Source: Eulemur rufifrons (Eukaryota > Chordata > Mammalia > Primates > Lemuridae). Taken from it: a DNA stretch of 64,000 bases. The stretch's first letter is position 1, and each line of letters begins with the position of its first letter. A program made the translations under genes and the position numbers. Shown here piece after piece: positions 57,715-64,000 of the stretch. Where the stretch lies: positions 596,001 through 660,000 of the forward strand of contig NW_027182879.1 in assembly GCF_041146395.1 (NCBI RefSeq), read 5' to 3'. The notes under the pieces were generated by a model. That model searched no databases. It was not told the DNA's origin and saw nothing but the letters and a program-made list of their open reading frames with translations.

Positions 57715-58386
57715 CACTACCCCTCATCCATAACCCTAACCCTGAACATAACACCTAACCCAGATCCTATTGCTCACCTAAAAACGTAAACATCATATAA
57801 CCCTAACTTTAACACCCTATCCTAACTTTAATGCATAACACTTACCAGGAGAACAATCCCTGTCCCTGAATTCTAACCCTAACTCTTAGCCATAACTGTA
57901 ACACCTAATACCTAACCCAAATTGTAAACCACTAACCCTAACCCTAACCTTACCAACAACCCTAACACTAACACTAACCCTAACCACTAATCCTAATCCT
58001 ATGCCTAAAAATAACCCTATCCATTAAACCTTAACCCTAACCCATATCCCTAACCATAACGCTTAACTCTAACCCTAAACCTAACACTAACACTTAACAC
58101 TAACTCCTAACCCTAACACTTATCCTTAACCCTAACCGTTAACCCTCACACTAACGCTTAACCCGAATCCTAATCTTTAACCCTAAACTTAACACTTAAC
58201 CCTAACCCTGTACCAAACCTTAAACCCTAACGTTAACCCTAACCTTAAGCCTTAACCCTAAACCTAACTGTAACTGTTACACCTAACACTAACCTTTAAC
58301 CCTAACTCTAACCCTAACCCCTAAACCTAATCCCTGACCGTAACCCTAATCTTCTCCCTAACCCTAACCACAATCCTACCCTAAAT

Positions 58387-58588
58387 CTAATTCTCAGACG
58401 TCTTGCTTTCTCAGAGTTTAGAAAGCCTACAATCCACCCATGCAATCCATGAAAGGAGGCTCTGCCACTGTGTCCTTCATGAAACCCAAGGGCCCATATG
58501 CACCATAGGATAGAGTGGGCTCCCCGCGCCATTCACAACCCCCTAACCCCCGGCCTAGTGCAGCCAGGGACTGTGCCCTCAGCATAAA
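58387..58588 (-). repeat. A cassette A45 (inverted)
   Basis: A core on the - strand with GTCCTTCATGAAACCC, CACCATAGGATAGAGTGG and CAATCCATGAAAGG variants (written on +). Confidence 0.9.
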
Positions 58589-59274
58589 CATTACCCCTCA
58601 CCCATAACCCTAACCCTGAACATAACACCTAACCCTGATTCTATTGCTCACTTTAACACATAGACCTCCCTGTAACCCTAAATTTAACCCCTTATTTTAG
58701 TGTTAATGCATAACACTTACCTTGAGAACAAACCCTATCCCACAATTCTATAACTAACTCATAGCCATAACGATAACACCTAATCCCTAACCCTAATTCT
58801 AAACCGCTAAACCCAACCTTCACCCTTCCAACAACCCTAACACTAACCCTAAACCTAATAACTAATCCGAAACCTATGCCTAAAAATGACGCTAAACCTT
58901 AAATCTTAACCCTATCCCTAACACCTAACACTAACCATAACACTTAACTCTAACCCTAAACCTAACACGAACCCTTCATCCTAACCCTAACCCGAAACCC
59001 TAACCCTTAAACTTAACCCTAACCGTTAACCCTCACAGTAACCCTTAAACCTAACCCTAATCCTAATTTTTAACTGTAAACCTAACACTTAAACCTAACC
59101 CTGTATGAAACCCTAACTCCTAACCTTAACCCTAACCTTAACACTAAACCTAACTGTAATCCTTAAACCTAATACTAACCTTTAACCCTAACCCTTACTC
59201 TAACCCCTAAACCTAAGCCCTCACCCTAACACTAACCTTCATCCCTAACCCTAACCATAATCCTAACCCTAAAT

Positions 59275-59477
59275 CTAATTCTCAGACTTCTTGCTTTCTC
59301 AGAGTTTAGAAAGCCTACAATCCTCCCATGCCATGCGTGAAAGGAGTCTACGCTACTGTGTCCTGCATGAAACCCAGTGGCCCATACCCAGCGTACGATA
59401 GAGTGGGTTCCTGGACACAATCCCAGCCGCCCAATCCCCCCGACTAGTGCAGACAGGGCCTGTGCCCTAAGCATAAA
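59275..59477 (-). repeat. A cassette A46 (inverted)
   Basis: A core on the - strand; the + strand reads GAGTCTACGCTACTGTGTCC in the GGCAGAGCC region. Its arm extends to about 59700. Confidence 0.9.
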
Positions 59478-59828
59478 CAGTACCCCTAATCCATAACCCT
59501 AACCCTGAACATAACACCTAACTCTGAACCCATTTCTCATCTTAACATGTAAACCTCACCATAGCCCTAACATTAACCCCTTATCCTAACGTTAATGCAT
59601 AATACTTACCCTGAGAACAACCCCTATGCCACAATTCTAACGCTAACTCACAGCCATAATCATAATACCTAATTCCTAACACTAATTCTGAACTGCTAAC
59701 CCCAATCTTAACCCTACCCACAACATTAACACTAACCCTAAACCCTAATCTTTACCTAAAATAAACGTGTACCTAAAAATAACCCTACCCTTTAATCCTT
59801 AACCCTAACCACTAATGCTAACCATAAA

Positions 59829-59847
59829 GGGGCCCTGTCTGCACTAG
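59829..59847 (+). other. A-core-derived filler at the right inversion junction
   Basis: GGGCCCTGTCTGCACTAG, a fragment from the 5' part of the A core, lies between the end of the inverted block and a direct-orientation A arm that starts at GTTTATAATTAGGG. It is not preceded by an arm or followed by the rest of a core. This looks like a short templated insertion at the breakpoint. Confidence 0.8.
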
Positions 59848-60059
59848 TTGTTTATAATTAGGGATTAGGTGTTACAGTTATGGCTAGGGATTAGGGTTAG
59901 AATAATGGGATAAGGATTGTTCTCAGGGTAAGTGTTATGCATTAACGTTAAGATAAGGGGTTAAAGTTAGGGTTACAGGGAGGTATACGTGTTAAGGTGA
60001 GCAATAGGATCAGGGTTAGGTATTGTGTTCAGGGTTAGGGTTATGGGTTAGGGGTAGTG

Positions 60060-60261
60060 TTTATGCTGAGGGCATGGTCACTGTCTGCACTAGTCGGGGG
60101 GGTTAGGGGTCTAGGGTTGGCACCAGGAGACCACCCTATATACGCTGGGTATGGGCCCCTGGCTTTCTTTCAGGAAACAGTGGCTAAGCGTCCTTTGATG
60201 CATGGCATGGGAGGATTGTAGGCTTTCTAAACTCTGAGAAAGCAAGAAGTCTGAGAATTAG
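60060..60261 (+). repeat. A cassette A47
   Basis: GAGACC-subfamily core (ACCAGGAGACCACCC) with GGCTTTCTTTCAGGAAACAG and GGCTAAGCGTCC. First direct core after the inverted block. Confidence 0.9.
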
Positions 60262-60779
60262 ATTTAGGATTAGGATTACGGTTAGGGTTAGGGATGAAGG
60301 TTAGTGCTAGGGTCAGGGATTAGGGTTAGGGGTTAGGGGTAGTGTTACATTTAAAGTTTAGTGTTACGTTTAACGGTTACAGTTAGGTTTAGGGTTAATG
60401 TTTAGGGTTAGGGTTAACGTTAGGGGTTACGGCTTGGTAGACTGTAAGGGTTAAGTGTTAGGGTTAGGGTTAAACATTAGGATTAGGGTTAGGGTTAAAT
60501 GCTAGTGTGAGAGTTAAAGGTTAAGGTTAAGGTTAAGAGTTTGGGTTAGGTGTTAGGTTTAGGGTTAAGGGTTCGTGTTAGGTTTATTGTTAGAGTTAAG
60601 TGTTATGGTTATGGTGAGGGGTTATGGTTAGGTTTAGGGTTCATGTTTAGAGTTACGTTTAGGGGATAGTGTTAGGGGTTAGGATGAGGGTAAGTGTTTA
60701 GTGTTAGTGTTGGGCATTAGGGTCAGGGCTTAGGTTGAGGGTTAGTGATAGGGTTAGTGTTAAGGCTTAGATTTAGCGA

Positions 60780-60975
60780 TTAGTTTAAGGGCATAGGACC
60801 TGTTTGATCTATGGTGAGCGTGGTGCAGACAGGGTAGCCATGACACCACACCATAGTACCCTGGGCCAAGGGCTCAGACGTACATTCAGGAGTCAGGCAG
60901 AGGCTGTTTTCATGCATCGCATGGCTGTATTGTAGGCTTGCTTAACTCTGAGAATGGAAGAAGTGTGAGAATTAG
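60780..60975 (+). repeat. B cassette B25
   Basis: CCAAGGG-subfamily B copy (CTGGGCCAAGGGCTC), with GTACATTCAGGAGTCAGG and TTTTCATGCATCGC. Confidence 0.9.
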
Positions 60976-61822
60976 GGTTAGTATTAGGATTAGGGGTTAG
61001 GGGTTAAGGGTTAGTGTTCCAGTGAGGGTTAGGGTTTAGGGATTAGGGGTTAGGGTTAATGTTAAGGTTAGGGGAGAGGTGTTATGGTTGGGTTAGGGGC
61101 TAGGGTTAGGACTAGGGTTGGGGTTAGTGTTAGGGTTAGCATTAAGTGTTAGGGTTAGGTTTAGGGTTAAGGGCTAGGATTAGGGTTAACGGTTAGGCTT
61201 AGGGTTAGTATTATGGGTTAAGGTGTGGGTTAAGTGTTAGGGTTAGGGTCCGGGTTAAGGGTTACGGTGAGGGTTAATGGTTAGAGTTAGAGTTATGGGT
61301 TAGGGATAGACTTAGGGTTAAGTGTTAGGGTTAGGGTTAAGTTTAGGGTTCAGTTTTAGGTTTAGAATTAGGGGTTATTCTTAGGGATTGGGGTTACTTT
61401 TAGGGTAGATCTTGGTGTTAGGGTAAGTGTTAGTGTTAGGGTTAAGAGTTAGGGTTAGGTTTAATTGTTAGGATTAGGATCAGGGTTAGGGTTAGGGTTA
61501 GGGTTAAGCGTCAAGTGTTAGGGCTATTTTTAGGTGCAGGGTTAGGGTTGGCATTTAGGGTTAGGGTTAGTGTTAGGATTTTCGTCGGGTTAAGGCTATG
61601 TTTAGTGGTTTATAATTAGTGTTAGGGATTAGGTTTTACGGTTATGGCTGGGAGATAGGGTTAGAATTAAGGGATAGGGTTTTTTCTAAGGTAAGTGTTA
61701 TGCATTAATGTTAGGATAAGGGGTTAAAGTTAGGGTTACCGTGAGGTTTATGTGTTAAGGTGAGCAATAGGATCAGTTTTAGGTGTTATGTTCAGGGTTA
61801 GGGTTATGGGTGGGGGGTAGTG

Positions 61823-62024
61823 TTTATGCTTAGGGCACGGGCCTTGTCTGCACTTGGAGCGGGGGTGAGGATGCTGCGATTTTTGCTGAGAACCCACTCT
61901 ATCATACGCGGGTTATGGGCCCCTGGATTTCCTGCAGGACACTGTGGCAGAGCCTCCTTCCCGCATGGCATGGGAGGATTGTAGGCGTTCAAATCTCTGA
62001 GAAAGCAAGAAGTCTGAGAATTAG
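61823..62024 (+). repeat. A cassette A48
   Basis: A core sharing the GCACTTGGAGCGGGGGTGAG, GATGCTG and TTTCCTGCAGGACACTG traits of A27. A 62-codon open frame lies on its - strand, as in A27, but is only the cassette read in reverse. Confidence 0.9.
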
Positions 62025-62540
62025 ATTTAGGGTTAGGATTATGGTTATATTTTGTGATGAAGTTTAGTGTTAGGGTGAGGGCTTAGGGTTAGGGGTTAGA
62101 GTTAGGGTCAGGGTTAAAGTTTAGTGTTAGGTTTAATGGTTCCAGTTAGGTTAGAGTTAAGTTTTAGGTTTAGGGTTAAGGTTAGGGGTTATGGTTTGGT
62201 ATAGGGTAAGGATTAAGTGTTAGGTTTAGGGTTAAAGATTAAGATTAGGGTTAGGTTTAAGGGTTAGTGTGAGGGTTAATGTTTAGGGTTAAGGTTACTA
62301 GTTAGGGTTAGGGTTCAGGGATAGGGTTAAGGGTTCGTGTTAGGTTTAGGGTTAGAGTTATGTGTTATGGTTAGGGTTAGGGGTTAGGGTTAAGTGTAGG
62401 GATCATGTTTTGGGTTATGTTTAGGGGTTACATTAGGGCTTAGGTTTATGGCATGGGTTTAGAGTTATTGATGAGCGTTAGGGTTAGGGCTTAGGATTAG
62501 ATTTAGGGGTTAGGTTTAGTGTTAGGGCTTAGATTTAGCG

Positions 62541-62736
62541 GTTAGTTTATGGGCACAGGGCCTGTTTAATCTATGGTGATAGGGGTGTGTACAGGGTCAC
62601 TGTAACACCACAGCATCGTACCCTGGGCCTTGGGCCCGGACTGACATGCAGGTTTCAGGTGGAGCCTCATCTCATGCATGGCTTGCCAGTATTTTAGGCT
62701 TGCTTAACTCTGAGAATGGAAGAAGTGTGAGAATTA
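62541..62736 (+). repeat. B cassette B26
   Basis: B copy with GGCACAGGGCCTG, GTGTGTACAGGG and CTGTAACACCACAGCATCG (as in B5). Confidence 0.9.
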
Positions 62737-63482
62737 CGGTTAGGGTTATGGGTTTGAGGTTAGGGGTTAGGGTTAGAGTCAAGGGTAGGGGTGATGGATT
62801 AGGGGTTAGGATATGTGTTAGGCTTAGGGGATAAGTGTTAAGGTTGGGTTGTGGGCTAGGCGTAGGTTTAGTGTTGGGGTTAGTGTTAGGGTTAGGGATA
62901 GGGGTTAGGGTTAGGGTTAAGGGAGAGGATTAGGGTTAAGGGATAGGATTAGGGTTAAGGTTAGGGTTAGGGTTAGGGGTTAGGTTTAGGGTTATGTGAT
63001 AGGTTTAGGGTTAAGGTTATGTTTAGGGTTCAGGGTTAGGGTTAGCATTAGGGTTTAGGGTTAGTATTAGGGTTAGGTCTAGGCTTTAGAGTGAGAATTA
63101 GTGTTAGGGTTGAGTTAGGGTTAGGTTTAATTGTTAGGATTAGGATCAGGGTTAAGGGTTAGGGGTAGGGCTAGGGGTAGGGTTATTTTTTAGGCATAGG
63201 GTTATGGTTAGTGTTTAGGATTTAGGGTTAGGGTTAGGGTTGTTGGTAGGGTTAAGGTTAGGGTTAGCGGTTTAGAATTAGGGTTAGGGATTAGGTGTTA
63301 CAGTTATGAGTAAATGTTAGGTTTAGAATTATGGAATAGGGCTTGTTATTAAGGAAAGTGTTATGCATTAACTTTAACAAAAGGGGTTAAAGTTAGGATT
63401 ATGGTGAGGTTTTTGTGTGAAGGTGAGCAATAGAGTCAGAGTTATGTATTATGTTCAGGGTTAGCATTATGGGTGAGGGGTA

Positions 63483-63573
63483 GCATAAAGCTTAGGGCAC
63501 TGGCCTGTCTGCACTAGGAGCGGTGTTTAGGAGGCTGTAATTGTCGCTGGGAACCCCTCTGTCATACGCTTTG
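63483..63573 (+). repeat. A cassette A49, truncated, with a micro-inversion at its start
   Basis: The usual GTAGTGTTTATGCTTAGGGC reads GTAGCATAAAGCTTAGGGC. GCATAAA (63483-63489) is the reverse complement of TTTATGC, so a seven-base micro-inversion is likely. The core then stops at GTCATACGCTTTG (63573), where reverse-strand sequence begins. Confidence 0.85.
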
Positions 63574-64000
63574 TAACCCTAAAGCTAAACGCTGACCTTA
63601 ATGCCCAGCACGAACTCTATGCCGTTACCCTAAACCTAAAAACTAACCCTAACCATAACACTTAGCTCTAACCCTAAACTTAACACAAAGCCTGAACCTT
63701 AAGCCCTAACCCTAACTGTAACCCTTAACCCTAATCGTAAGCCTAACTATTAAACCTATCCCTAACTCTTAACCCTAACACTAACCTAACAGCTAACACT
63801 AACCCTAACCCCCTAATGCTAACCTTAACACTGAACCCTAAACCTAACCCTTAACCCTAACACTATCCCTAACCCCAACCCTAACCCTATTCCCTAAGCC
63901 AAAGCGTTAACCCTAATCGTATCCCTTAACCCTAACCCTAACCACTAACCCTAACACTAACACTAACCCCAACACTAAACCTAACCCTAGCCCCTAACCC
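63574..64000 (-). repeat. Second inverted segment (runs off the window)
   Basis: CCCTAA-type sequence to the end of the window. Read on the - strand it passes from a post-B linker (TTAGCATTAGGGGG, then TTTAATAGTTAGGC) to pre-B-type linker (TTAAGTTTAGGGTTAGAGC, GTGCTGGGCATTAAGG) with no A core or B cassette. It ends at a junction equivalent to that at 57030/57031. Confidence 0.85.

Larger units (their letters stand above)
57031..59828 (-). repeat. Inverted block of three A-only units
   Basis: Over 2.8 kb the + strand reads CCCTAA-type. Read on the - strand from 59828 downward, it contains arm-A46-linker, arm-A45-linker, arm-A44-linker and then pre-B sequence. A-to-A spacing is 888 and 875 bp, normal for A-only units. 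The ends are not reciprocal, so it is not a simple cut-and-flip inversion. Confidence 0.92.

Noticed and set aside
57031..59828. Simple two-break inversion
   Set aside because: The reciprocal half of the A43 core is not at the right end, and a short A-core filler lies there instead.

Overview
This window looks like constitutive-heterochromatin or subtelomere-type satellite DNA from a strepsirrhine primate, most likely a Malagasy lemur. The organism call rests on two complete Alu SINEs (about 10.2 kb and 15.5 kb). Their middle A-rich region and right-monomer diagnostic positions (TATGGACAACTAAAAAT, GCTAGGCTGACRCCACGG) are, as far as I recall, of the strepsirrhine type rather than human or monkey AluS/Y. 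I see no protein-coding gene, tRNA, rRNA, CRISPR array or retroviral gene. All open frames lie inside a repeated non-telomeric cassette or in degenerate TTAGGG sequence, where the AGG-GTT frame reads Arg-Val and stays open by chance.

The whole window is one composite array. The background is degenerate telomere-like DNA: TTAGGG with TTAAGG, TTAGTG, TTAGGGG and similar variants, G-rich on the + strand. Two recurring non-telomeric cassettes of about 200 bp sit in it, called A (49 copies, three truncated, three inverted) and B (26 copies). A and B align to each other end to end and appear to be ancient paralogs. Two unit types recur. An 'A-only' unit of about 0.88 kb consists of A arm, A core and post-A linker. 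An 'A+B' unit of about 1.55-1.75 kb consists of A arm, A core, post-A linker, B and post-B linker. The imperfect telomere-like linkers are themselves conserved from unit to unit, so the degeneration came before the amplification.

Layout: 1-5.9 kb, A-only units. 5.9-17.6 kb, regular A+B units, two of which carry an Alu. 17.6-28.5 kb, mixed A-only and A+B units, with recombinant units at A14 and A20 and a deletion in A22. 28.5-34.1 kb, an older dimeric higher-order repeat of about 3.1 kb. 34.8-43.2 kb, mixed units with several recombinant junctions. 43.2-51.7 kb, a young, nearly identical 3.3-kb tandem higher-order repeat (A-B-A-B). 51.7-57.0 kb, mixed units. 57.03-59.83 kb, an inverted block (CCCTAA on +) holding three A-only units. 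59.83-63.57 kb, direct A+B units. 63.57-64.0 kb, a second inverted segment whose left junction falls at the same place in the A core as the first.

Nothing here suggests genes working together. What stands out is how a telomere-derived macrosatellite evolves: cassette capture, unequal crossover, local template switching, and a possible breakpoint hotspot inside the A core. All copy comparisons were made by eye, so identities are qualitative and boundaries are good to roughly 10-20 bp.
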